The translations under genes were made by a program, and so were the position numbers. From assembly GCA_046046245.1 (NCBI GenBank), contig JBJOKE010000079.1, positions 1 through 48,108 on the forward strand: a stretch of 48,108 bases of DNA, read 5' to 3'. Below are positions 8,268 to 16,335 of the stretch, one piece after another (positions within the stretch are counted from its first letter, which is position 1; each line of letters opens with the position of its first letter). A model generated the notes under the pieces. The model did not search any database, was not told the origin of the DNA, and saw only the letters and a list, made by a program, of their open reading frames with translations. This DNA is from UBA4615 sp046046245. Its GTDB lineage: Bacteria > Pseudomonadota > Gammaproteobacteria > Burkholderiales > Burkholderiaceae_E.

Positions 8268-10793
8268 TCAGTCCACCGCGTGTCGTACCGTCAGCGCGAC
8301 CGGGCTCGCCTTCAGCGCGCCGAGCGCCGCATCGAGCAGCGCCTGCACGTCGATCACCTGGACGAGCGCCCGCTTCTCGGGCTCGCCCGCGCGGACCGCG
8401 AGCTCGCAGTCGACGATGCCGCTGACGCAGCCGCCGCCGACGCGCGCCGCGGCCGGTGCCTCCTGCACGCGGCGCGCCTCGACCTCGAGCACCGAGAGCA
8501 CGTCGTCCACCCGCAGCCCGATCACCGGCCGGCCCGGCTGCGTGGCCGACTGCAATACCATCACCACGCCATCGCCGGACCGCGCCGGATAGGTGACGCC
8601 AAACAGCTGCCGCGCGCAGATCACCTGGATCAGCCGCGCGACGCCGTCGAGCTTGAGCTCGAGCAGGCCCACCGAATGCCACAGCGCCGACGGCGCGCGC
8701 ACCAGCCCGCGGTGCGAGACCGCCTGCATCAGCCGGTCGGCCGGGATCGCGTAGCGCGCAGCGCCGACCTGGAACACGCCCAGCTCGACGGTCGGCTCGC
8801 GGCTGCGCACCGGCGAGATCTGCAGCGCCTCCTCCGACAGCGTGCGCCGCCGCCGGTCGGTGGGGCCGAGGCGCAGCGCCACCACGGCGCGCACGCCGTT
8901 GTCGTAGCCGTCCTCGCGCTTGAACTCGCGATAGCCGGCGGCGCGCACGCGCGCGCAGGCGAAGCTCGAACCGTCGTGCACGACCACCGCGTCGTCCCCG
9001 TCGAACGAGATCGCCGCACCGTGCGCGAGCGCGGGATCGCTCGCGGCGACGATCCGGCCCTGCGCATCGACGAAGGCCGCGAAGCCGCGCCGCGTCCCGA
9101 CGATGTCGGACAGCATCGCACCGAACTCGGCCGCCGAGTTGAAGACGATCCCGATGCCGCCCAGCAGCGCGGCCGACTGCGGGTCTCGGACCGCGGCGAG
9201 GTAGACGTAGGTGTCGCCCTGGTCGTGGCACTCGGTGGGACCGAAATCGCTGACCGCGTACTGCTGGCGGCCCTGCAGACTGCGGATCGACTCGAGCCAT
9301 CGCGGATCCACGTCGCGCCCGACCAGCCCGGGCGCGGCCGCCGCGCGCGAGACGCCGCGCACGCGGCCGTCGGCATCGAAGACCACCAGCCGGCTGTAGA
9401 CGGTGTAGAGCGCGTTGAGCTGGTCGAGGACCTCGTTCAGGCCCGTCGTGCCGCCCTCGGACGGCGGCTCGGACAGCCGCTCGACGATCGCCGGCGACAG
9501 CGCCCACCAGCGGCAGTCGTTCGCGCGCTCGTAGAGGTTGCGGTCCATCACGTCGGCCGCGAGCCGCGCGAGGTCGGACGCCTGGTGACGGGTCCGCGCG
9601 AGCGAGGTCCGGTACAGGTCGCGCACCGCCAGGCTCACGCGCTCGCGGGTCCGGTAACCGGCCACGTTCACCTCGTTGAGCACCGCCTTCAGCCGCAGCT
9701 GCTCGCCCTGGCGCGAATGCGCCATCAGCTGGCCGTTCCAGACCACGCGGCGCAGCTCGCGGTTGATCTCGTCGGCGTCGCGCTGGATCTCGGAGAGCTC
9801 GACGTTGTCGAGCGGCACGTCCATCGTCGAGGCGTCGCCCTCGCGGGCACGGAACGCGGTGAGCAGCGAGACCATCGCCTGCGCGCGCCAGGGCAGCCCC
9901 ATGTAGCCCTGGTAGCCGCGCGTCGCGCAGCAGACCGCCATGTACTCGCGACCGGCGAAGGTGGTGAGCACCGCGTCGTCCGTGACGATCCGCGGCAGCA
10001 GCGCGCCGATCGGGATGTGCGCCTCGTCGTTGGTCGCGATCACGCGCTGCGCCTCGTCCACCAGCACGAGCGCGGTCTGGCCGCGCTCGTCGGCCATGCC
10101 TTCGAAGATCCGCCGCATCTCGTCGGCGAAGCGGAAGACCAGCACCAGCACGCCGAGCGGCCGGCCGTCGGGGTGCACGATCCGGTGCGCGTAGCGCAGC
10201 GAGGCCGTGCCGCCGGCCACCAGGTCGGTCGGGCCGAAGCACTCGCGGAAGCCGTCGCCGCCGAGCGACTCGGCGATCAGCGGCTCGGCGCTGTGCACCA
10301 GGGTCGCGTCCGCATCGAGGCGGACCAGCACCTCGCCCTCGGTCGACAGCACCACCACGTCCTCGTAGACGGTGTACTTCGACTGGTACTCGGCGAGCCG
10401 CGCGCGCAGCGCCTCGCGATGCGCGTCGCGCTCCTCGGGGCCGGACGCGCAGAACGCCCGGATCACGTCGTCGGTCGCGAGGAAGCCGACGTCGGCCGTC
10501 CGCTCGAACAGGTTGCGCACGAGGATGTCGATCGTGCAGCGCGCCTTCGCCGACAGCTCGTCGCCGAGCTCGGCCCGGCTCTCGGAGGCCAGGCTGTCGA
10601 CCAGGCGCAGCTGCAGCGCGCCGAAGCGCTCCCGCGTCCGCGACAGCGTGGGCAGGATCGACGACACCTCCTCCGGGCAGCTGATCGCCGCCGCGGACTC
10701 GATGGTCTGCCAGACCAGACCGAGCTCGCGCATGTCGCGCTCGGCAGCCTGGACCTTGCGCATGTGGGGCAGGAGTTCTTCGGTGTTGTTCAT
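8268..10793 (-). CDS. Large double-Cache protein with C-terminal CheW-like domain
   Basis: The 841-residue protein has no signal peptide and no membrane helix. Two related sensory units are visible. Unit A (about 85-290) begins RNLFERTADVGFLATDD and contains YTVYEDVVVLSTEGEVL and later TALVLVDEAQRVIATND. Unit B (about 410-640) repeats the plan with RNLYERANDCRWWALSP, YTVYSRLVVFDADGRV and FAAFVDAQGRIVAASD. Such alternating blocks suit Cache/PAS-like ligand domains. Residues about 668-825 (VELGVFQVGAARYAIPADRL onward) look like a CheW scaffold domain. The sum suggests a soluble input protein that joins chemoreceptor or CheA arrays, but no chemotaxis gene is nearby. No Shine-Dalgarno precedes the ATG, so the exact start is uncertain. 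The family and function are inferred. Confidence 0.7.
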   Translation of the reverse strand: MNNTEELLPHMRKVQAAERDMRELGLVWQTIESAAAISCPEEVSSILPTLSRTRERFGALQLRLVDSLASESRAELGDELSAKARCTIDILVRNLFERTADVGFLATDDVIRAFCASGPEERDAHREALRARLAEYQSKYTVYEDVVVLSTEGEVLVRLDADATLVHSAEPLIAESLGGDGFRECFGPTDLVAGGTASLRYAHRIVHPDGRPLGVLVLVFRFADEMRRIFEGMADERGQTALVLVDEAQRVIATNDEAHIPIGALLPRIVTDDAVLTTFAGREYMAVCCATRGYQGYMGLPWRAQAMVSLLTAFRAREGDASTMDVPLDNVELSEIQRDADEINRELRRVVWNGQLMAHSRQGEQLRLKAVLNEVNVAGYRTRERVSLAVRDLYRTSLARTRHQASDLARLAADVMDRNLYERANDCRWWALSPAIVERLSEPPSEGGTTGLNEVLDQLNALYTVYSRLVVFDADGRVRGVSRAAAAPGLVGRDVDPRWLESIRSLQGRQQYAVSDFGPTECHDQGDTYVYLAAVRDPQSAALLGGIGIVFNSAAEFGAMLSDIVGTRRGFAAFVDAQGRIVAASDPALAHGAAISFDGDDAVVVHDGSSFACARVRAAGYREFKREDGYDNGVRAVVALRLGPTDRRRRTLSEEALQISPVRSREPTVELGVFQVGAARYAIPADRLMQAVSHRGLVRAPSALWHSVGLLELKLDGVARLIQVICARQLFGVTYPARSGDGVVMVLQSATQPGRPVIGLRVDDVLSVLEVEARRVQEAPAAARVGGGCVSGIVDCELAVRAGEPEKRALVQVIDVQALLDAALGALKASPVALTVRHAVD

Positions 10794-11146
10794 CGCGGGA
10801 GGAGAGGTCGACGCACGGTGACGGACCGACCCTCCGGGACCGCGCGCAGGCGGGCCGGATGACCGGATTCCGACCGACTCTAGGTGTGGTTTTCCACGAC
10901 GATCGCCGGAAATGAGGCAGTGCACCCGGCCATCTGTTGCGCTGCACCAGCCCTGCGCGAGACGTCCGATCGGGGTGCGGCGCTGCACCGCGGCGGCGGG
11001 CCGGAAGACGTCGGAGGCGGTCGCGACGCGCGTCGGCGGTGCGGCGGGGCAAGCGCCGACGCGGGCCGTCCGACGGACGGCGCATGCTGCGCGGACGCGC
11101 CGGGCCGCGGACGTGGGCGGCGCGCGACGGCGCCGCCCGGCGGGGG
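10794..11146. other. Non-coding gap of about 350 bases
   Basis: This gap lies upstream of the Cache-CheW gene and downstream of a small membrane protein gene. The octamer GCTGCACC occurs twice (10940s and 10980s). Apart from this I see no ORF with credible coding character, no hairpin with a T tract and no clear promoter. Confidence 0.4.
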
Positions 11147-11575
11147 TCAGCCCCGGACGACGAAGCCGAGCAGCGCGACGACGAGGTAGGCGGCGAGCAC
11201 GCCGGTCCACCAGAGTCGGCCCTGCGCGGCGCGCGCGGCGAAGAGCGCCGTCTCGGCCGCGCGCTGCGCGGGGTCGAGACCGCGGGCCCAGGCTGCGAAC
11301 GAGCGCGCCTCGAGCGCTGCCCAGGCCGGATAGCCGAGTGCCACGACCGCGACCCAGATCGCCGTCGCGAGCGGCCATTCGCGCGGCCAGGTCGGCGCGG
11401 CGAAGCCGGTGAAGACGTAGCTCGCGAGCGGGAACAGCCCGACGAACAGCAGCACGATCAGCGCGGCCGTGGAGAACTCGCTGCTGCCGAACTGCCAGCC
11501 GCGGCGGTCGAACCAGCGGGTACGGGTGGCGGCGCGGGTGGCTGCGCCGGGGAGGGACATCGACGACTCGTTCAT
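11147..11575 (-). CDS. Small membrane protein of unknown function
   Basis: The 142-residue product begins MNESSMSLPGAATRAATRTR, has an arginine-rich cytoplasmic-looking lead and then three hydrophobic segments: roughly 36-60 (AALIVLLFVGLFPLASYVF), 69-90 and 118-141. The last ends the protein as VALLGFVVRG. A GAGGTGA Shine-Dalgarno sequence stands six bases before the ATG, which supports this start. I do not recognise the family. It lies 257 bases downstream of an EamA exporter gene on the same strand; the gap between them shows nothing distinctive. Confidence 0.6.
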   Translation of the reverse strand: MNESSMSLPGAATRAATRTRWFDRRGWQFGSSEFSTAALIVLLFVGLFPLASYVFTGFAAPTWPREWPLATAIWVAVVALGYPAWAALEARSFAAWARGLDPAQRAAETALFAARAAQGRLWWTGVLAAYLVVALLGFVVRG

Positions 11576-11832
11576 GCGCTCACCTCGGTTGGAGCGGTGG
11601 CGCGCCTGCGGGCGCGCGCGACGAAGGGGCGACGTGCGGTGCGCGTCGCCGGCGTTCCGGTGCGCGCGTCGACGGCCCTCCCCGGCGTCGACGCGACCCC
11701 AGTCGGATCGTGCGCCGCCCCGCGTCGCCCCGACCGCCATGCCCGAGTTCCGCGCTCGGGCATCCGTGCCGATCCGCTCCGATGCGTCGGCCCGCGAGCC
11801 GGCCCCGGCAGCGCCCCACCGCACCGCGCGCC

Positions 11833-12723
11833 TCAGCGGCGCAGCAGCAGCAGGCAGCCGAGCACGATCAGCGCCGCGGAACCGATGCTCCAGCCGGTCG
11901 GCGTCTCCCCGAAGGCGATCCAGCCGAGGAGCGCGGCCCACACCAGTCCGGTGTACTCGAGCGGTGCCGCCCGGCTGGCCTCCACGTGCGAGTAGGCCCA
12001 GGTGATCGCCACCATGCCGATCGTCGCGAACCCGCCCATCAGCAGCAGGATCGGGACGTCGTCCATCCGCATCGGTTGCCACAGCCACCACAGCGGCACC
12101 GCCAGCAGGAGCGTCGGCACCACGTTCTGCACCAGCAGGATGGTCCAGAGCGCGCCATGCTGCGCCTGGTGCCGCGCCACCACCATCACGCCCGCGTAGG
12201 CCAGGGCCGACGCGCCCGCGGCGGCCATTCCCCACAGCCGGGCCCCGCTGCCGCCGGCGTCGGCGGCCCCCAGCTCGGGCCAGAGCCCCAGGAGCACGCC
12301 CGCCATGCCGAGGGCCATGGCCGCCCAGAGCCAGCGCGACGGCCGCTCGCGCAGCGCCCACATCGCCAGCAGCGAGATGAAGAGCGGCGCCATGTAGCCG
12401 ATGCCGACCGCCTGCACCAGCGGCAGCGCCTTGAGCGCATGGAACCAGGTCAGCAGCGCCACGAGCAGCAGCGCGCTGCGCAGCAGGTGCCAGCGCCATT
12501 GCGACGGCGTCGGCAGCGGCGTGCGTTGCCACAGCCAGAGCGGCACCGCGTACAGCGTGCCGCAGGCGAAGCGCAGGAAGGTCACCTGCGTCGTGCCGTA
12601 GCGCTCCCCGAGCCACTTGGCGGTGCCGTCCATCCCGATGAAGCTGGCGGCCGCGAGCACCGCGGCGGCGAGGGCGAGGGCGGTGGTTCGTGGCACGGCG
12701 GCGGGGGTGGGAGTGATGTTCAC
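11833..12723 (-). CDS. EamA/DMT-family exporter
   Basis: The product of about 296 residues has ten hydrophobic segments in two similar halves, the pattern of EamA drug/metabolite transporters in the inner membrane. Helix 1 (LALAAAVLAAASFIGMDGTA) and the helix 3-4 region (ALLLVALLTWFHALKALPLV) are typical. I start at the GTG of MNITPTPAAVPRTTAL because it leaves a short lead before helix 1; an ATG at 12798 would add 25 polar residues without a ribosome-binding site. The cargo is unknown. The protein is intact and ends LIVLGCLLLLRR. Confidence 0.82.
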   Translation of the reverse strand: MNITPTPAAVPRTTALALAAAVLAAASFIGMDGTAKWLGERYGTTQVTFLRFACGTLYAVPLWLWQRTPLPTPSQWRWHLLRSALLLVALLTWFHALKALPLVQAVGIGYMAPLFISLLAMWALRERPSRWLWAAMALGMAGVLLGLWPELGAADAGGSGARLWGMAAAGASALAYAGVMVVARHQAQHGALWTILLVQNVVPTLLLAVPLWWLWQPMRMDDVPILLLMGGFATIGMVAITWAYSHVEASRAAPLEYTGLVWAALLGWIAFGETPTGWSIGSAALIVLGCLLLLRR

Positions 12724-12897
12724 GAGCGAAGAAGGTGTCGTCCTGCGCGCGATCGGCGTCGGGCCGTCGTCAGCGAGCGCGGCCGCGACCGGGCGCATCG
12801 CGTCGACCGACGCGATCCGGGCCCTGATCCCGACGTTGCGGTCTGCCGTTCAGTGGCGCGTCGCGAAGTCGGCGAGGCGGACGATCGGCACGGCAAC

Positions 12898-13302
12898 CTA
12901 GCGCGTCGGGCGGTCCGCCGGGCGGTGAGACGGTGCCGGACCGATACCGTCCCGCTCGGCCGCGGACGAGGCCGCCGGCGCGTCCAGCGCCTGCAGTTCC
13001 CGCTCGATCCGCGCCCGCGCGACCCGCGACGCGTGCGTCGCCACGCCGACCAGCGCGCCGACCGTGAAGCCCGCGGCCGCCGCGGCCCACCAGTAGTCGT
13101 TCAGCGTGTCGATGCGCCGCTCAGACACGAACTCGACGAGTGTCGAGAAGAAGAAGCCGGCGACGGCGCCCACGAGTCCGACGCCGAGCACGAGCACGCC
13201 GCCCGCGCGCGTGGCGGGATCGACGACCCGGCGCAGCGCGAGCACGAGCACCACGGGCGCCGCGACGGCGAGGGCGAGGCCGATCAGCCAGACGACGAAC
13301 AC
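12898..13302 (-). CDS. Small membrane protein of unknown function
   Basis: The 134-residue product starts at a GTG (MFVVWLIGLALAVAAPVVLV) and shows three membrane segments (about 4-24, 35-60 and 73-95), then a basic cytoplasmic tail rich in Arg, Ala and Pro. I do not recognise a family. No good Shine-Dalgarno precedes the start. It sits between the EamA gene and a broken Bug gene on the same strand, with about 100 bases on either side. Hydrophobic pattern and GC-rich third positions support coding. Confidence 0.55.
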   Translation of the reverse strand: MFVVWLIGLALAVAAPVVLVLALRRVVDPATRAGGVLVLGVGLVGAVAGFFFSTLVEFVSERRIDTLNDYWWAAAAAGFTVGALVGVATHASRVARARIERELQALDAPAASSAAERDGIGPAPSHRPADRPTR

Positions 13303-13406
13303 GTGGGGGTCCGGGAGGAGAGCGGTTGCCGCAGACTACCCCGCGGCGCCACGCGCCGGCAACGCGGCGCCGCCCGCCGCGACGCCCGAACCGCCGTCCG
13401 GCGCCC

Positions 13407-14043
13407 TCACTCCGGCGAGATGTTCGCCTCCCTCACCACCTTCGCGAAGCGCTCGGTCTCGTCACGGATCCGCCGCGCCAGCTCGCCCGGCCCCTCGCCC
13501 ACCGGCTCGGCGCCGATCTCCTCCATCCGCTTGCGGAAGTCCGGCGACTGGATGATCCGAACGGACTCCGCGGCGAGCCGCTGCAGCACCTCGGGCGGTG
13601 TCGCGGCCGGCGCGAGCAGGCCGAACCAGGTGCCCACGTCGAAGCCCTTGAGCCCAGCCTGGTCCAGCGTCGGCACGTCGGGCAGCGCCGACGAGGGCTT
13701 CGCGGTGGTGACCGCGAGCGCGCGCAGCCTGCCGCTGCGGATGTGCGGCAGCACGGGCGTGATCGTGTCGAAGGACATCGCGATCTGGCCGCCGAGCCGG
13801 TCGGTCGCCATCGGCGCGCTGCCCTTGTACGGCACGTGGATCAGCTCGGTCCTCGTCATCGACTGGAAGGTCGTGCCGATCACGTGCTGCGCGGTGCCGT
13901 TGCCGTTCGAGCCGTAGGCCATCTTCCCGGGCTGCGAGCGCGCCAGCGTCACCAGCTCGGCGACGGTCTTCGCGGGCGTCGACGCGTTCACCAGCAGCAC
14001 GTGGCCGTCGGGCCTGGCGCGCGCGGCGGGGATCGATGCGCAT
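13407..14043 (-). pseudogene. Bug/TctC-type solute receptor gene, broken by an N-terminal deletion and frameshift
   Basis: The open body (13407-14000, 197 codons from a GTG) is the C-terminal two thirds of a Bug periplasmic receptor for tripartite tricarboxylate-type transporters: STPAKTVAELVTLARSQPGK, YGSNGNGTAQHV, HVPYKGSAPMATD and LPDVPTLDQAG. Intact members are about 320 residues. Upstream, the original start is still visible: a GAGGAG Shine-Dalgarno and an ATG at 14043 opening MRIDPRRAR. Ten codons later the sequence jumps to AARARPDGHVLLVN in another frame. The signal peptide remainder and much of lobe 1 are absent. The gene follows the tartrate-dehydrogenase-type gene by 48 bases, so it was probably the receptor for that pathway's substrate. 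Deletion in the organism or in the assembly would both explain it. Confidence 0.75.
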
Positions 14044-14091
14044 GGGTGTCTCCTCGTGCGTGCGGTCCGTGTCGCGACGGGGCCGGTCGGA

Positions 14092-15177
14092 TCAGGCGGC
14101 GCGCCGCGCGCCGTCGGCGAGCATCGCGCAGACCGCGCGCGTCACCTGCTCCGTGGTGGCCGTGCCGCCGAGGTCGCGGGTGTGCAGCGACGGGTCGGCG
14201 GTCACCCGCTCGATCGCCGCCATCAGTCGTGCGGCAGCGGCCGGCTCGCCGAGGTGCTCGAGCATCATCACCACCGACCAGAAGGTGCCGATCGGGTTCG
14301 CGAGCCCACGGCCCATGATGTCGAAGGCCGAGCCGTGGATCGGCTCGAACATCGACGGATAGCGACGCTCGGGGTCGACGTTGCCGGTCGGCGCGATGCC
14401 GAGGCTGCCGGCGAGCGCGGCGGCGAGGTCGCTGAGGATGTCGGCGTGCAGGTTGGTCGCGACCACGGTATCGATCGTCGCCGGCCGGTTCACCATCCGG
14501 GCGGTCATCGCGTCGACCAGTTCCTTGTCCCACCTCACGTCGGGAAACTCGCGCGCGACCTCGTTGGCGATCTGGTCCCACATCACCATAGCGTGCCGCT
14601 GCGCGTTGCTCTTGGTGACGACCGTCAGCAGCTTGCGCGGCCGCGACTGCGCGAGCCTGAACGCGAAGCGCATGATCCGCTCGACGCCGGCGCGGGTCAT
14701 CATCGACACGTCGGTCGCGGCCTCGATCGGGTGGCCCTGATGGACGCGGCCGCCGACGCCGGCGTATTCGCCCTCGGAGTTCTCGCGGACGATCACCCAG
14801 TCGAGGTCCTCGCGGGCGCAGCGCTTGAGCGGACCGTCGATGCCGGGCAGCAGCCGCGTGGGCCGCACGTTCGCGTACTGGTCGAAGCCCTGGCAGATCT
14901 TCAGCCGCAGGCCCCACAGCGTCACGTGATCGGGGATGTGCGGATCGCCCGCCGAGCCGAACAGGATCGCGTCCTTGCCGCGCAGCGCGTCGAGGCCGTC
15001 GGCCGGCATCATCTCGCCGTGCGCACGGTACCAGTCGCCGCCCCAGCCGTAGGTCTCGAACTCGAAGCGCGGCCCGCCGTCGGCCTCGGCCAGCGCCCGC
15101 AGCACCTCGGCGCCCGCCGGGATCACCTCCTTGCCGATGCCGTCGCCGGGAATCAGCGCGATCGAATACGTCTTCAC
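14092..15177 (-). CDS. Tartrate/D-malate dehydrogenase family protein
   Basis: The 361-residue protein belongs to the isopropylmalate/isocitrate dehydrogenase superfamily (NAD and divalent metal). LIPGDGIGKEV opens it, ENSEGEYAGVGGR is the phosphate-loop-like substrate segment, VVTKSNAQRHAMVMWD and TNLHADILSDLAAALAGSLG carry the metal-binding Asp residues, and FEPIHGSAFDIMGRGLANPI is the NAD-binding end. Details such as WGLRLKICQGFDQYANVRP fit the tartrate dehydrogenase/D-malate dehydrogenase branch better than LeuB. The neighbours agree: a divergent LysR regulator with an operator between them and a Bug receptor gene (now broken) behind. Likely role: oxidation or oxidative decarboxylation of a hydroxy-dicarboxylate. 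The exact substrate is inference. Confidence 0.88.
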   Translation of the reverse strand: MKTYSIALIPGDGIGKEVIPAGAEVLRALAEADGGPRFEFETYGWGGDWYRAHGEMMPADGLDALRGKDAILFGSAGDPHIPDHVTLWGLRLKICQGFDQYANVRPTRLLPGIDGPLKRCAREDLDWVIVRENSEGEYAGVGGRVHQGHPIEAATDVSMMTRAGVERIMRFAFRLAQSRPRKLLTVVTKSNAQRHAMVMWDQIANEVAREFPDVRWDKELVDAMTARMVNRPATIDTVVATNLHADILSDLAAALAGSLGIAPTGNVDPERRYPSMFEPIHGSAFDIMGRGLANPIGTFWSVVMMLEHLGEPAAAARLMAAIERVTADPSLHTRDLGGTATTEQVTRAVCAMLADGARRAA

Positions 15178-15260
15178 CGTCGGTCCCCTCGCCTTCGTCT
15201 GGTCGGAAGCCGCGATGCTGCCCGCTGGACGCGGGTGCCGCGCATCCGTAGATTCAAGGC

Positions 15261-15283
15261 ATCGTTGACTTCAACGCAACGAT
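15261..15283. promoter_or_regulatory. LysR-type operator between the divergent regulator and dehydrogenase genes
   Basis: In the 127-base divergent gap, ATCGTTG (15261-15267) pairs with CAACGAT (15277-15283) across 9 bases. A second inner palindrome, CGTTGA-CT-TCAACG, spans 15263-15276. Nested dyads with the T-N11-A spacing are typical of LysR-family sites. The site is 22 bases from the regulator start and 84 from the dehydrogenase start, suited to autoregulation and activation. Confidence 0.65.
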
Positions 15284-15304
15284 CGAACCGCCGGAGAACC
15301 GCCC

Positions 15305-16249
15305 GTGAGCAGCGCCGTCCAGCCCGCCGACCTCGGCTTCTTCTCCGCGCTCGCCGCCTCGGGCAGCCTGGGCGCGGCCGCGCGCGAGCTCGGCGTGACC
15401 ACGTCGGCGGTGAGCCGCCACCTCGCGTCGATGGAGCGTCGGCTGGGCGTCGCGCTGGTGACGCGCACCACGCGACGGATGTCGCTGACGCCCGAGGGCG
15501 AGCTCTATCTCGCGCAGGCGCGCCGCATCCTCGGCGACATCGACGACCTCGAGCACCTGCTGGGCGCGGCGCGCGCGTCGCCGCGCGGCACGCTGCGGGT
15601 GAACGCCACGCTGGGCTTCGGGCGACGGCACGTCGCGCCGATCGTCGCGCGCTTCGTCGCGCGCCACCCGGAGGTGGACGTGCAGCTGCAGCTGTCGGTC
15701 GATCCGCCGCCGCTCGGCGACGATGCGTTCGACGTGAACGTGCGCTTCGGCGAGCCGCCCGACGCGCGGGTGCTCGCGCGCCGTCTCGCCGCCAACCGCC
15801 GGCTGCTCTGCGCGTCGCCCGCCTACCTCGCCGCGCACGGCACGCCGCGCACGCCGCGCGAGCTCGCGCGGCACAACTGCCTGACGATCCGCCAGGGCGA
15901 GGACGCCTACGGCACCTGGCGGCTCGCGACCGGACGCGGCCGCGCGGAGACCACCGAGACGGTCAAGGTCCGCGGTTCGCTGACCACCAACGACGGCGAG
16001 ATCGCGGTCGCCTGGGCGCTGGAGGGGCACGGCATCCTGATGCGCGCCGAATGGGACGTGGCACGCCACCTGCGCGCGGGCCGGCTCGTCGAGGTGCTGC
16101 CGCAGTGGCGCACGCCGGCGGCCGACATCCACGCGGTCTGGCCGCAGCGGCACCGGACCTCGCTGCGGGTCCGGACCTTCGTCGACTTCCTCGCCGACGC
16201 GTTCGCGCGGCGCGGCTCGGCAGCGGCTGCGGCTGCGGCAAGCCGCTGA
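15305..16249 (+). CDS. LysR-family transcriptional regulator
   Basis: The 314-residue protein starts at a GTG preceded by a GGAG motif. The N-terminal winged helix-turn-helix runs from about residue 10 to 65 (FFSALAASGSLGAAARELGV, then SAVSRHLASMERRLGVALVT). The rest is a two-lobed effector-binding domain with GTLRVNATLGFGRRHVAPIV at its start and an alanine-rich tail. The protein acts in the cytoplasm on DNA. It is divergent from the tartrate/D-malate dehydrogenase-type gene, and a good dyad lies between, so it most likely controls that gene and the broken Bug gene behind it, with a hydroxy-dicarboxylate as a plausible effector. Confidence 0.93.
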   Translation: MSSAVQPADLGFFSALAASGSLGAAARELGVTTSAVSRHLASMERRLGVALVTRTTRRMSLTPEGELYLAQARRILGDIDDLEHLLGAARASPRGTLRVNATLGFGRRHVAPIVARFVARHPEVDVQLQLSVDPPPLGDDAFDVNVRFGEPPDARVLARRLAANRRLLCASPAYLAAHGTPRTPRELARHNCLTIRQGEDAYGTWRLATGRGRAETTETVKVRGSLTTNDGEIAVAWALEGHGILMRAEWDVARHLRAGRLVEVLPQWRTPAADIHAVWPQRHRTSLRVRTFVDFLADAFARRGSAAAAAAASR

Positions 16250-16335
16250 AGCGCGACCACCGACGTCAGGCGTCCGACCACCGGCGTCCGACCGCAGGCC
16301 GCGGCCGGGCGACGCCGATCGGCCGCGGACGCCCC

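Noticed and set aside
10794..11146. Sigma-54 promoter for the Cache-CheW gene (TGGCCGGGTGCACTGC on the minus strand)
   Set aside because: The spacing between GG and GC is 11 bases instead of 10, and the -24 element is imperfect.
11147..12616. A 489-codon minus-strand frame joining the EamA region to the small membrane protein
   Set aside because: Its first two thirds are an out-of-frame reading of the EamA gene; only the last 142 codons are credible, with their own Shine-Dalgarno.
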